From Bacillus sp. FJAT-27264 (GTDB lineage Bacteria; Bacillota; Bacilli; Paenibacillales; Paenibacillaceae), in NCBI RefSeq assembly GCF_001682855.1, contig NZ_MAQW01000012.1, forward strand, positions 682,001-746,000: a stretch of DNA of 64,000 bases. The letters are read 5' to 3'. Each line of letters opens with the position of its first letter. Position 1 is the first letter of the stretch. This document shows positions 18,242 to 26,838 of this stretch, one piece after another. The translations under genes and the position numbers were made by a program. The notes under the pieces were generated by a model. That model was given only the letters and a program-made list of their open reading frames with translations, was not told the origin of the DNA and made no database searches.

Positions 18242-19476
18242 GTAACCGTAAGGGAAAGACGAATGCCAAAGTCAACCTGCCCAAAAGAGGAACACCCGAC
18301 TTCCTGTTATTGATTCTGACCCTGCTGCTTGTCGGCTTCGGACTAATCATGGTCTTCAGCGCAAGCTCCAGTCTATTCTTCAAAAATGATCCGCTCTACT
18401 TCGTTAAACGTCAGATCATATGGGTTGTCTTGGGATTATTCGCCATGTTCGTGACAATGAATATCCACTACAGCAAATTTAAAAAATGGTATGCACCTAT
18501 GTTCCTGGTAACTCTCATTCTGCTTCTATTCGTAGCCTCTACCGAACGAATCAACGGCGCGAGTAGCTGGCTTAGCATCATGGGACTAGGAATTCAGCCT
18601 ACCGAGTTAGCCAAAATAACGATCATTCTCTATCTTGCTGCCTTGATTACCAAAAAAGGAGAACGTCTTCGGGATCTCCGGACTGGTTACATCCCGGTTA
18701 TGGTGATCGTTGGAATTGTAGCCGGTCTGATCATGATGCAGCCCGATTTCGGTTCATGTATGATCCTCGTTGCTACCAGCGGACTTGTCATCTATGCAGG
18801 CGGCGCCAGTATGAAGCATATTATGGGTTCGATTGCCCTTCTTGTGCTGGGTGTGGGAATTGTACTCGGAGCCAAGGCGGCCATCGATTCGCTGTCCCCG
18901 CCTGCACCTGAAACAAAATTGGCGACGAATTATAAAATGGGCCGTATCACTGCCTTCATAGATCCGTTCCAGGACCCAACCAAAGACGGATATAACATTA
19001 TTCAATCCCTTACAGCTATTGGTGAAGGTGGTATTAGCGGAGCTGGACTGGGTAAAGGCGTGCAGAAGCTCCATTACCTTATCAACCCGCAGACGGACTT
19101 TATCTTTGCCGTCATGGGCGAAGAGCTAGGTTTTATCGGGACACTCGTGTTCCTGCTTATTTACCTCTTCTTCATTTGGCGAGGGATTATGATTGCCCTC
19201 AGGTGTACCGATCCGTTCGGGACGCTTGTCGGCATCGGCGTCATGGGGATGATTGCGATTCAGGCCTTCATCAACATCGGCGGGGTCACCAAGGCCATTC
19301 CGCTTACCGGTGTAACACTACCATTCATCAGCTACGGGGGCTCCTCACTGCTGATGACTATGATGTCCATGGGTATCATGCTCAACATCTCCCGTGAGAC
19401 CAACCGGCCGGCCAAAGAGGAAGTCACCAAGTCTGTAACAACAGTAAGAAAACTCAGAGAAGTCCGTGGTCGCTGA
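18238..19476 (+). CDS. FtsW/RodA/SpoVE family peptidoglycan glycosyltransferase
   Basis: 412-residue SEDS protein with about ten membrane segments, a lipid II polymerase for septal, elongation or spore-cortex wall, working with a class B PBP. Signatures: DFLLLILTLLLVGFGLIMVFSASS, NGASSWLSIMGLGIQPTE, and the family signature around PQTDFIFAVMGEELGFIG followed by GVTLPFISYGGSSLL. It starts with TTG 18238 overlapping the previous stop (TTGA), implying translational coupling. Which of FtsW, RodA or SpoVE it replaces cannot be told: no class B PBP or mur gene is adjacent. A strong plus-strand terminator follows. Confidence 0.93.
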   Translation: MSNRKGKTNAKVNLPKRGTPDFLLLILTLLLVGFGLIMVFSASSSLFFKNDPLYFVKRQIIWVVLGLFAMFVTMNIHYSKFKKWYAPMFLVTLILLLFVASTERINGASSWLSIMGLGIQPTELAKITIILYLAALITKKGERLRDLRTGYIPVMVIVGIVAGLIMMQPDFGSCMILVATSGLVIYAGGASMKHIMGSIALLVLGVGIVLGAKAAIDSLSPPAPETKLATNYKMGRITAFIDPFQDPTKDGYNIIQSLTAIGEGGISGAGLGKGVQKLHYLINPQTDFIFAVMGEELGFIGTLVFLLIYLFFIWRGIMIALRCTDPFGTLVGIGVMGMIAIQAFINIGGVTKAIPLTGVTLPFISYGGSSLLMTMMSMGIMLNISRETNRPAKEEVTKSVTTVRKLREVRGR

Positions 19477-19522
19477 TTGCGTGATTATGGATGAACTATC
19501 AAGCAAACTTATCAACAGATAT

Positions 19523-19569
19523 AAAAGTGTTCCGCAGCTCAGGACAAGCTGGCGGGACACTTTTTTTTT
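19523..19569 (+). terminator. Intrinsic terminator after the ftsW-type gene
   Basis: AAAGTGTTCCGC pairs with GGCGGGACACTTT, with a further AGCT/AGCT pairing inside, followed by a run of nine T at 19561-19569. Confidence 0.92.
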
Positions 19570-19591
19570 CATCCATCGACATAAACATAAG

Positions 19592-19627
19592 AAAAAGGGC
19601 CCCCAAGCCATTCGGCTCGGAAGACCC
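19592..19627 (-). terminator. Probable terminator after the Asp23 gene
   Basis: On the minus strand an imperfect GC-rich hairpin (GGGTCTTCCGAGCC / GGCTTGGGGGCCC) is followed by TTTTTC. Pairing includes G-U pairs and a bulge. Confidence 0.6.
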
Positions 19628-19688
19628 TCTTCCTTCCTTGGGCAATTACGCCCTGAATACCCAAACCAATTAATGATTTACGGCATTC

Positions 19689-20054
19689 TCAAGAGATTTC
19701 GTCATTCTTGAACGCTACGCCTTCAACCTTGACGTTTACTTCAACAATGTGGAGGCCTGTCATGCTCTCCACAGCTTCGCGTACGTTCTGCTGCAGCATC
19801 CGGCACACTTCGTGAATCGGAGTTTCATAGAGGACGATAATCCGCAAGTCGACTGCCGCTTCGAGCTGTCCGACTTCAACGGTAACACCCTTCTGCACGT
19901 TCTTGCCGCTCAGGCGCTTTCCCCAGCCTTCCGACAAACCGCCGGACATGGCCGCAATCCCAGGAGTCTCCAAGGCTGCCAGCCCGGCAATTTTCGAGAC
20001 GACGTCGTTTGAAATCCGTATATTCCCATTTTCCAGTTGAAGTTGTTCTGCCAT
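19689..20054 (-). CDS. Asp23/Gls24 family envelope stress protein
   Basis: 121 residues, same family as B. subtilis YqhY and YloU. Members are abundant membrane-associated or stress-linked proteins; YqhY affects acetyl-CoA carboxylase in B. subtilis. The typical N-terminus NGNIRISNDVVSKIAGLAALETPG and the central WGKRLSGKNVQKGVTVEVG are present, as is the VREAVESMTGLHIVEVNVKV end. No membrane anchor. The start is ATG 20054 behind GGGGGG. Without an acc or nus neighbour, the paralogue cannot be named. Confidence 0.9.
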   Translation of the reverse strand: MAEQLQLENGNIRISNDVVSKIAGLAALETPGIAAMSGGLSEGWGKRLSGKNVQKGVTVEVGQLEAAVDLRIIVLYETPIHEVCRMLQQNVREAVESMTGLHIVEVNVKVEGVAFKNDEIS

Positions 20055-20207
20055 GCCATATCCCCCCTACACTCAATATCAATTATTGTAATTCCAAAAC
20101 AGGCTAAAAAGCAAATGACTTTCTCGCATCTCCGTTTACAGAGTGGAACATTTTGGGTATATTGATTATGAAATCAACATACATACCTAGACTGGAGAGT
20201 GCCAAAG

Positions 20208-21278
20208 TTGAAAAAATGGATATCCCCGGTGCTGCTGGTGGTCACTTTTGTCCTCAGCGCCATCGGACATTATGCGGGCTGGGACCATACGCTGCAGTTT
20301 ATTCTGTCGGCGGTCGCAGTCGTATTCGTGGCCGGTTTTCTAGGCCGGGCTACCGAAAGTGTAGCCCATTATGCGGGACAACGGCTCGGAGGCTTCCTCA
20401 ACGCCACCTTCGGCAATGCCGCAGAGTTGATCATCGCATTTTTCCTCGTGAAAGAAGGTCTGTTCGACATGGTTAAGGCTAGCCTCACAGGTTCCATCAT
20501 CGGGAATCTGCTGCTTGTGCTGGGCCTCAGCATTTTTGCCGGGGGCATGAAGTTTAAAGTGCAGAACTTCAATGTCACCCTCGCCGGTATGAACGGCTCC
20601 TTGATGATTGTCGCCGTCATCGCCCTGTTCGTACCCGCCATGTTCTTCAACACACATTCTATTACGGCAAAAGATACGGATGTCCTTAGTCTAGTGGTTG
20701 CTGGAATCTTGATCGTTTCCTACATCGCCTGGCTCCTCTTCTCGATGATCACACATAAGAAGTATTTGGCGGATGTCACGGAAGATAAAGCAGAGGAACT
20801 GCCCAATGAGCATGCTCCTGCTTGGTCCAAACGCAAATCCATTATGTATCTGATTCTTGCTACCGTCATGGTCGCTTTTGTCAGTGAATGGCTCGTTGGC
20901 ACATTAGAGACCTTGACCGAGCGCTTCGGCTTCAGTGAGCTGTTCGTAGGCGCCTTCCTGGTCGCAATTATCGGAAATGCTGCGGAACATAGTGCAGCCA
21001 TTCTGCTTGCCATGAAGAACAAGATCGGTGCGGCTGTCGAGATCGCCGTCGGCAGCAGTCTGCAGATTTCACTTTTTGTTGCACCAGTGCTGATTTTCGC
21101 GAGTTATTTCATGGGCAACACCATGGATATTGTGTTCACAACCATTGAGATTGTGGCTATCGCTGTCGCTGTATTCATAGCCAAGTCCATTACACAGGAT
21201 GGAGCCACCAACTGGTATGAGGGCTTACTCCTCCTGGCGGTATACCTGATTCTTGGGGTTTCCTTCTATCTGGTGTAG
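20208..21278 (+). CDS. Ca2+/H+ antiporter (CaCA family, YfkE/ChaA-like)
   Basis: Membrane exchanger that removes Ca2+ using the proton gradient. About ten membrane helices. The two inverted alpha repeats show the signatures FGNAAELIIAFFLVKEGL and GNAAEHSAAILLAMKNKIGAA, whose glutamates bind calcium; an acidic loop (DVTEDKAEELPNEHAP) separates the halves. Start: TTG 20208 is favoured because GGAG sits 10 bases upstream; GTG 20199 in the same frame would leave only 1-2 bases spacing. Length 356 (or 359) residues. Together with the P-type ATPase at 2366-5185 it gives the window two calcium-export routes. Confidence 0.93.
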   Translation: MKKWISPVLLVVTFVLSAIGHYAGWDHTLQFILSAVAVVFVAGFLGRATESVAHYAGQRLGGFLNATFGNAAELIIAFFLVKEGLFDMVKASLTGSIIGNLLLVLGLSIFAGGMKFKVQNFNVTLAGMNGSLMIVAVIALFVPAMFFNTHSITAKDTDVLSLVVAGILIVSYIAWLLFSMITHKKYLADVTEDKAEELPNEHAPAWSKRKSIMYLILATVMVAFVSEWLVGTLETLTERFGFSELFVGAFLVAIIGNAAEHSAAILLAMKNKIGAAVEIAVGSSLQISLFVAPVLIFASYFMGNTMDIVFTTIEIVAIAVAVFIAKSITQDGATNWYEGLLLLAVYLILGVSFYLV

Positions 21279-21307
21279 AGACAAACACTTTAGCTTCACT
21301 TATGCAA

Positions 21308-21352
21308 CAAAAAAGCGCACAGGAGGAATCCCCTTTCCCTCGTGTGCGCTTT
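21308..21352. terminator. Bidirectional terminator between cax-type gene and ylaN
   Basis: AAAAAAGCGCACAGGAGG pairs with CCTCGTGTGCGCTTT; an A run precedes and a T-rich tail follows, so both convergent genes can use it. Confidence 0.88.
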
Positions 21353-21403
21353 ATCATTTTCGGATAATGATCTTGTCCGATAGAACGGCTGCAACCTATG
21401 ACC

Positions 21404-21694
21404 CTAGTTAGCCTTATTGTTCAGAGCTTCATACAATACGGCCAGATTACGCTCCAGTTTGCTCACCAGCTGCTTGCCGGTAAGTTCAGGCACCAGTCCT
21501 GCACGGACAGCGAAATCGACCTCTTTGGAGAAACCATACATTTGGGTATCCAGCACTTCCTCATAGAGAGGGCAGTACCGTGTGGCCAGATTCTCCATCT
21601 GCACTTCGATGAGCTTCTGAATTTTATCGGCATCTTCTTGTAGAAGAGTGATCGCTTTAAGGTTAAGCTGTTCCTGCAAATCTGATGAAGTCAT
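21404..21694 (-). CDS. ylaN: YlaN family protein (iron-sensing Fur modulator)
   Basis: 96 residues matching the YlaN (DUF1507) family: [20 protein letters not shown], the [23 protein letters not shown] core and [13 protein letters not shown]. In B. subtilis and S. aureus YlaN binds Fe(II) and interacts with Fur, relieving repression when iron is short; in B. subtilis it is needed unless iron is abundant. All-helical cytoplasmic protein. The start is ATG 21694 behind GGGGGGAAG. Monocistronic, ending at a bidirectional terminator; the repeat element R1 lies in its upstream spacer. Confidence 0.9.
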   Translation of the reverse strand: MTSSDLQEQLNLKAITLLQEDADKIQKLIEVQMENLATRYCPLYEEVLDTQMYGFSKEVDFAVRAGLVPELTGKQLVSKLERNLAVLYEALNNKAN

Positions 21695-21861
21695 GCTTCT
21701 TCCCCCCCATGTCCAAAAGTTACTGCTGCTTTTGCCATTTTATTTAATATTAGTCGAAATCGGATTCCAATACAAGAATTCAGTTTGGTATATTCGAAAA
21801 TCAGCCCTATTATATCAAAATAGCTCCGTAAAGTGGAGCCTTTGTTATTGCAATATAAGAA

Positions 21862-22019
21862 TATATATAGATTGAACTTAGGATTCTCACATGGGTTTAG
21901 GTCGTCATTGCGGAAAATGTTTGGACTTCCGGGCGCAGTCGCTCCTACAGTTCCAAAATCCCCCTCCACTCCACTCCTCTTCCCTTTAGTTAAATTTTAT
22001 AGTTCGTTCTATATACATA
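21862..22019. repeat. Dispersed palindromic element R1 (short form)
   Basis: Terminal inverted repeats: TATATAGATTGAACTTA at the left and, read in reverse complement, TATATAGAACGAACTA at the right. The interior shares TCGTCATTGCGG, GTTTGGACTTCCGG and a CAGTTCCAAA segment with R2-R4 but lacks the internal hairpin of R2 and R3. It fills the 376-base spacer between the HPr-like gene and ylaN. Confidence 0.75.
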
Positions 22020-22020
22020 T

Positions 22021-22052
22021 AAAAAAACGCCCCGCCGCTAACGGCAGGACGT
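22021..22052 (-). terminator. Intrinsic terminator after the HPr-like gene
   Basis: ACGCCCCGCCG (22027-22037) pairs over 11 bp (with some G-U) with CGGCAGGACGT (22042-22052); a T run follows on the minus strand. It directly abuts repeat R1. Confidence 0.88.
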
Positions 22053-22070
22053 CTTCAACCATCCATTATT

Positions 22071-22316
22071 TTACTCCGCGACTACAGAAAAGTTCAGACC
22101 GTGCTTCGCGAATACTTCGCTCATCGCCTTCTTAGCTTCTTCTGCGTCCGTTCCATGGACATGAAGCTCATAGCTTTGGCTTGAAACCAAAGTAGTGAAC
22201 AAACCAAGGATACTTTTAACATCAATGTACTTGTTGTCCGCTTGAAGAACGATGGAAGAGTTAAATTGGCTCGCCGTTTGGGCAATTTCCACGATTGCAG
22301 CATTGTTATTGGACAT
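22071..22316 (-). CDS. HPr-like protein lacking the active-site histidine
   Basis: 81 residues. From AQTASQF onward it aligns with HPr/Crh (B. subtilis VQTASKYDADVNLEYNGK region), and the Ser46 region is kept as YIDVKSILGLFTT. The first beta strand and the active loop (GIHARPA in HPr) are missing: the N-terminus is only MSNNNAAIVEI, with no equivalent of His15. So it should not carry phosphate from enzyme I to the PTS, but could still be a target of HPr kinase and bind CcpA as Crh does. The start is ATG 22316 behind GGAGGG with no upstream frame that restores the loop. Single gene. The regulatory role is inferred. Confidence 0.82.
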   Translation of the reverse strand: MSNNNAAIVEIAQTASQFNSSIVLQADNKYIDVKSILGLFTTLVSSQSYELHVHGTDAEEAKKAMSEVFAKHGLNFSVVAE

Positions 22317-22418
22317 ACGAATCCCTCCGAAACTTATTATAAACTAAGTAGTTACTAATCCATTCCATGATACCTTGAATCCGCTTACTCGCGCAAGGGA
22401 TTTTCTTGTTATTACATT

Positions 22419-23534
22419 TTATTTCAAGTTTTCTGGATTCAGACCTTCCAGCTCCGGAATAACAAAGATGCCATCCTTGCGGATCAGAACATCATCAAAG
22501 TAAATTTCTCCGCCGCCGTAATCTGGACGTTGAATTAGCACCAGATCCCAATGAATCGAGGAACGGTTGCCGTTATCAGTAACGTCATAGGCCTGACCTG
22601 GCGTGAAGTGCAGACTGCCTGCGATCTTCTCGTCGAACAGGATATCCTTCATCGGGTGCAGAATGTACGGATTGAAGCCGATAGCGAACTCACCAATATA
22701 ACGCGCGCCCTCATCGGAATCGAGAATTTCGTTCAACCGGGCTGTATCGTTACTGGTAGCTTCTACAATTTTGCCATTCTCAAAGGTGAACTTCACATTC
22801 TCAAATGTGACTCCATTGTAGATGGAAGCTGCATTGTAGCTTATTGTTCCGTTGACGGAATCGCGAACCGGGGCTGTATAGACCTCTCCGTCAGGAATAT
22901 TCTTCTGTCCAGAGCATTTCTCTCCGCCGATGCCTTTGATTGAGAAGGTAAGATCCGTTCCCGGACCAGCAATGCGTACCTTGTCAGTTTTTTTCATAAG
23001 ATCAGCCAGCGCGTCCTGCGCTCTGTCCATCTTGGCATAATCGAGATTACACACTTCGAAATAGAAGTCCTCGAATGCTTCTGTGCTCGTATTAGCAAGC
23101 TGAGCCATGCTGGCATTCGGATAACGCAGAACCACCCATTTGGTGTGCTTAACGCGCTGCTCGCTATGTACCGGGTGCGAATACAGGGAATTGTACAGCT
23201 TCATATTTTCTTCAGGCACATCCGCCAAGTCATTAACATTCTCACCGGCACGGATGCCAATATAGCAATCCATTTGCTTCATGCGGTTCAGATCAATCTC
23301 GGCCCAGATTTGAAGACTTTCACGGGTTGCATATTTCAGCATGCTGCGCAGAACGGTACGGTCAGTCAATTGTACGAAAGCATGACCTCCGGCTTTGCCG
23401 ACCTCCTCCACAACTGCTTTGATCAAATCTCTTTCGTTGCCAATCATTTCGACGAGCACGTTCTCGCCCGGCTGGACGTTTACGGAATAGCCTACCAGGT
23501 TTTCCGCCAGCTTTTGAATTCTGGGATCTTTCAT
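22419..23534 (-). CDS. Aminopeptidase, M29 (thermophilic aminopeptidase) family
   Basis: 371 residues from ATG 23534 (behind AGGAAGGAAGAGAG); the open frame reaches 23573 without a better site. M29 enzymes are cytoplasmic dimers with two metal ions that release N-terminal residues. Recognisable parts: DPRIQKLAENLVGYSVNVQPGENVLVE, then IGIRAGENVNDLADVP, TDLTFSIKG, a metal-binding C-terminal half with GEFAIGFNPYI, and SSIHWDLVLIQRPDYGGG near the end. Orthologues in B. subtilis are AmpS. Monocistronic between the lipoprotein gene and the HPr-like gene; the physiological peptide pool served is unknown. Confidence 0.92.
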   Translation of the reverse strand: MKDPRIQKLAENLVGYSVNVQPGENVLVEMIGNERDLIKAVVEEVGKAGGHAFVQLTDRTVLRSMLKYATRESLQIWAEIDLNRMKQMDCYIGIRAGENVNDLADVPEENMKLYNSLYSHPVHSEQRVKHTKWVVLRYPNASMAQLANTSTEAFEDFYFEVCNLDYAKMDRAQDALADLMKKTDKVRIAGPGTDLTFSIKGIGGEKCSGQKNIPDGEVYTAPVRDSVNGTISYNAASIYNGVTFENVKFTFENGKIVEATSNDTARLNEILDSDEGARYIGEFAIGFNPYILHPMKDILFDEKIAGSLHFTPGQAYDVTDNGNRSSIHWDLVLIQRPDYGGGEIYFDDVLIRKDGIFVIPELEGLNPENLK

Positions 23535-23630
23535 TCTTTCTCTCTTCCTTCCTCTTTCAACGTAAATAAGCAAGCTTTACTATTGTAGCACGACCGTTAT
23601 AGAGCGCAAGGCCTCATGTCATTTGCTGCG

Positions 23631-24503
23631 TTAACGATATCCATAGAAATTGACCTGGACTACCAAAGACTCTTGATCTCCTGGTTTCTTCCCGCCGTCA
23701 TAGCTAACTGTTCTGGTCCAGTCCAGCTTGCGGGGCAGATTCTGCTTCTTGTCCACCGTCAAATGATACACAGCCTTTACGTTAGCCTTGGCAAGCTGCT
23801 GCTTCATCTCATTGTTCTTCTTCTGCCATAGCGCCTCAATTGCCTTATCTGCTTTGGCCTGATTTCTATTCTTCGCCTTCACACCGCTGTTCGCAGGTCG
23901 GAGCGAATTCATTTCCTGTTCCAGCTCTCTGGACAGTAGCGCCCGCGCCGCTTCCGGGGTCAATTGTATTCGCAAAACCCTAGTGCCCCTGGCCGCACCC
24001 GTCTCTTCTGTAACCGTCTTGTCGACATCTCTCAACTGCTCCAGCTGAAGCAGCGGATTCAATCGGGGAAGCGGATTGTCTTCGTTGTTGCCGGAGGCCT
24101 TGGACAGCTCTTGCCACTGGCCCTCACGCTTCTCAAGCTTACTGGAATAAGACTTCTCCCCGGAATGGATATGGGTTGTCGCACCATTCTTCTCCAGCTT
24201 CTGAAGGCCTTCTGTCGCGGCCGTTTTGGAAGTTCCTTTGTCTGGCAGCAGTGTGTACAGTCTAAGCTGATTATGGTTCTCCATCTTACCTCCATAATAC
24301 TGACTCAGCGCAGGCGTCGCCTCTCCCTCTCGAAGCAGCGCAGCTGATCCTTCAAAGCTAACCCCATCACTTCCTGCCATCCCGGCCAACGCCAGAGACA
24401 AATCCTTTGGTGCCGGTTTATCGTTCACTTCCGTGCAGCCACTGCTTAGAATACCAACTACCATTACTGCGATCATTCCGCTATGAGCTATGCTTTTCCT
24501 CAT
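23631..24503 (-). CDS. Predicted lipoprotein of unknown function
   Basis: 290 residues from ATG 24503 (AAAGGAT upstream). The signal peptide ends in the lipobox LSSGC, so the mature protein is lipid-anchored outside the membrane. The rest is hydrophilic and helical, with SGEKSYSSKLEKREGQW and a C-terminal beta-rich part (KAVYHLTVDKKQNLPRKLDW) typical of proteins that measure or fold at the envelope. No family recognised. Repeat R2 lies in its upstream spacer. Terminator not obvious. Confidence 0.8.
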   Translation of the reverse strand: MRKSIAHSGMIAVMVVGILSSGCTEVNDKPAPKDLSLALAGMAGSDGVSFEGSAALLREGEATPALSQYYGGKMENHNQLRLYTLLPDKGTSKTAATEGLQKLEKNGATTHIHSGEKSYSSKLEKREGQWQELSKASGNNEDNPLPRLNPLLQLEQLRDVDKTVTEETGAARGTRVLRIQLTPEAARALLSRELEQEMNSLRPANSGVKAKNRNQAKADKAIEALWQKKNNEMKQQLAKANVKAVYHLTVDKKQNLPRKLDWTRTVSYDGGKKPGDQESLVVQVNFYGYR

Positions 24504-24582
24504 GGTCTTGTATCCTTTCATATTTGAAAGTTGATTGTTATCAGTAGTTAGGGTTCTCTCTGCCCCGCGGACTTATGCCATC

Positions 24583-24799
24583 TATATAAGACGAACTTAA
24601 GATCTGAACGTAAGGCTCGGTCGTCACTGCGGTGAATGTTTGGACTTCCGGCCGCTGTTGTCTCCAGATTTCTTGGGATTGTACCGCTATTCGCGGATAA
24701 AATCCGGAGACAAAGGCGTGCGCTATCGCTCCTCCAGTTCCAAACCTTCCCCTTCGTTCCTTCTGGCTCTTTGTTAATTTCTTTTGTTCACCTTATATA
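24583..24799. repeat. Dispersed palindromic element R2 (long form)
   Basis: Ends TATATAAGACGAACTTAAGA and, in reverse complement, TATATAAGGTGAACAAAAGA. The interior forms a nested structure: TGTCTCCAGATTT pairs with AAATCCGGAGACA around a CCGC/GCGG tip. Outside this, GTTTGGACTTCCGG lies opposite CAGTTCCAAACC. It occupies most of the spacer between the GGDEF gene end and the lipoprotein gene start. Confidence 0.8.
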
Positions 24800-24819
24800 T
24801 CCGGAATTGTTCCTGATGC

Positions 24820-24855
24820 AAAAAGAATCCTTGAGGCAGCGCCTCAAGGATTCTT
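24820..24855 (-). terminator. Terminator overlapping the end of the GAF-GGDEF gene
   Basis: Perfect inverted repeat: a 15-base arm at 24823-24837 and its complement at 24841-24855, with a 3-base loop, followed by T's on the minus strand. The gene's stop codon (24844-24846) lies inside the stem. Confidence 0.93.
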
Positions 24856-26838
24856 CAGTCGTTCTTCCGATTTCTTCTTATCCATCATTACTCGGTTACG
24901 ACCACTGTTCTTCGCATCATACAGGGCCATGTCGGCCCGGTAGAACAGCGACTCCACACTGACACGGTCATCCGTCCAGCTCCATTCAGCGATGCCACAG
25001 GAGACGGTGACGGCTGGTTCAGTCTCTTCCTGCACCCGTTTACGGATACGCTCGGCCACAAAAGCCGCCTGCTGCACGCCAAGCTGGGGGAGATAGACCG
25101 CCAACTCTTCACCGCCCCACCGGGCAGCTATATCGCCTTGGCGGATCGAGGATTTCACAATTTCACTGACCTGCTTCAGAATCTTGTCCCCTTGCTGATG
25201 GCCATAGGTATCATTCACCATTTTGAACTGGTCGATATCTACCACGATCAGCGTTCCGCAAAAGTCGGTAGTCTGCCTCTCTTGAATCACTTCGTCCAGA
25301 TAATGCCGGGCATACAGACCGGTCAAGCTATCGCGGTTCGCTAAACGTCGTACCTCGGCATGCAGCCGGGCGTTGCCCACTGCAAGTCCAATATGACCCG
25401 CCATTGCTTGCAGCAATCTGTAGTTGTCATAAGAAAAATAGTGAGTCTCCCGATGCGCCAGCATGATGGCACCACGGATCTCTCCGCCTACATATAGCGG
25501 TGTCGCAATCAGAGACTGTGAGCAGGTGGCCTCCATCAGTTTAGAGTTGACCTTCGGATTCTCCAGATAATCCGAGAGGATCAGAGACTCCCCGGTAGCA
25601 TACACTTGGCCGCCGAGTCCTCCCCCTACCTCCAAAATCTCATTCAGCAGCGGTGTATAGTTGCAGGCGATCACCTCAAGACCGCCTTTCTCTTCATTTA
25701 GATGCATGATGCAGCAGTAATCCGCCTCGAACATCTCCAGCAATTCCTCGAATGCAAATTGGAAAATGTCCCCGAGCCGCAGGCTCTGGTTCAACCGCTG
25801 AGTAAGTTCATTGCTCATGCGCAGCTCGCGAATGAGCTGGTTCGAGCGCTCATACAGCTTGGCATTCTCAAAAGCCGTTCCGGCCGTATCTGCCACCATG
25901 GAGAGAAACCGCACGTCAACATCGGGAAAATCCGGGTTATCCAGCACCATATGAAATACGCCATATACCCCCTGTTTTCCACCGAGCGGAAGTCCAATCT
26001 CTACATAACGCCCGCCTTCTCCGCTTGTATGAATAGCCACCCTGCCGTCTTTAAAAGCGATTGCACATACATCATCGCTCGTCCAGAGCAGCGGCAGCGG
26101 CTTTACCTGCGGGTGGCTGCTGCGGTGATCCTGTGACATGAACAAGTCCAGACGTGCACCCGGGTACATAGCAGAGATGCTGTTGATCACCTCGCTCAGC
26201 ACTGCATCCACATCAATATTGTCATGCATCCGCTGGACGATCTGGAACAACAGGGAACGCCGGTTGCTCTCCCGCTCCGCATGCAAGTGAACTCCTGCCA
26301 AATCGGAGACAAATACATGCTCAAATTGGTGGTAAAAGCATGTCCGGTAATGCTGCGCCATGGCTTCAGCAATATGCCTGCCTCCGGCTTCATATTGCGC
26401 TGTCGGCATTATACAGCCGAGCAGGGCGAAAATCTCCCCTCGAGTGCGCGTGACAACCGGTATCGTCAGGATGATCTTTTCTTCCCCATCCTCCTGGATG
26501 GAGAGGACCTCTGGGTGTCCGGAGGCAAGACTGTGCCCCCCCGTCTCCTCCCATACCATTCTCAGACGTTCCTGTTCTTCATTTATATTTTCTATCCATT
26601 TGGCTTCAAAATTCAGGACACACCATTCCCACTCAGCGGTAAATGGCAAGATAGCTTGTCCTCCCTGCCACTCATGGAAGCTGCCTATAATCAGATCGGC
26701 TGCATAAGGGAGATCGTGGGATACGATATCTGTGTCCCTTAGCCAGGCGGCAGGATCTTGCGAATCTCCACCTGATTGCACATTATCCTGTAAGAGCATA
26801 CGATTGCTGCGGTGACCGCATGCTTCTTGTTCTGACAT
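24844..26838 (-). CDS. GAF-domain diguanylate cyclase
   Basis: 664-residue cytoplasmic sensor cyclase making c-di-GMP from two GTP. The N-terminal third is unassigned, followed by two GAF-like domains (about residues 195-335 and 350-490) and a C-terminal GGDEF domain (about 500-655). The active signature is RWGGEELAVYLP, so GGEEL replaces GGEEF, a common tolerated change. An RxxD inhibitory site (RQGD) lies five residues before it, so product inhibition is expected. Substrate loop DIDQFKMVNDTYGHQQGD is intact. The start is ATG 26838 behind AAAGGGG. The GAF ligand is unknown. Confidence 0.92.
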   Translation of the reverse strand: MSEQEACGHRSNRMLLQDNVQSGGDSQDPAAWLRDTDIVSHDLPYAADLIIGSFHEWQGGQAILPFTAEWEWCVLNFEAKWIENINEEQERLRMVWEETGGHSLASGHPEVLSIQEDGEEKIILTIPVVTRTRGEIFALLGCIMPTAQYEAGGRHIAEAMAQHYRTCFYHQFEHVFVSDLAGVHLHAERESNRRSLLFQIVQRMHDNIDVDAVLSEVINSISAMYPGARLDLFMSQDHRSSHPQVKPLPLLWTSDDVCAIAFKDGRVAIHTSGEGGRYVEIGLPLGGKQGVYGVFHMVLDNPDFPDVDVRFLSMVADTAGTAFENAKLYERSNQLIRELRMSNELTQRLNQSLRLGDIFQFAFEELLEMFEADYCCIMHLNEEKGGLEVIACNYTPLLNEILEVGGGLGGQVYATGESLILSDYLENPKVNSKLMEATCSQSLIATPLYVGGEIRGAIMLAHRETHYFSYDNYRLLQAMAGHIGLAVGNARLHAEVRRLANRDSLTGLYARHYLDEVIQERQTTDFCGTLIVVDIDQFKMVNDTYGHQQGDKILKQVSEIVKSSIRQGDIAARWGGEELAVYLPQLGVQQAAFVAERIRKRVQEETEPAVTVSCGIAEWSWTDDRVSVESLFYRADMALYDAKNSGRNRVMMDKKKSEERLKNP

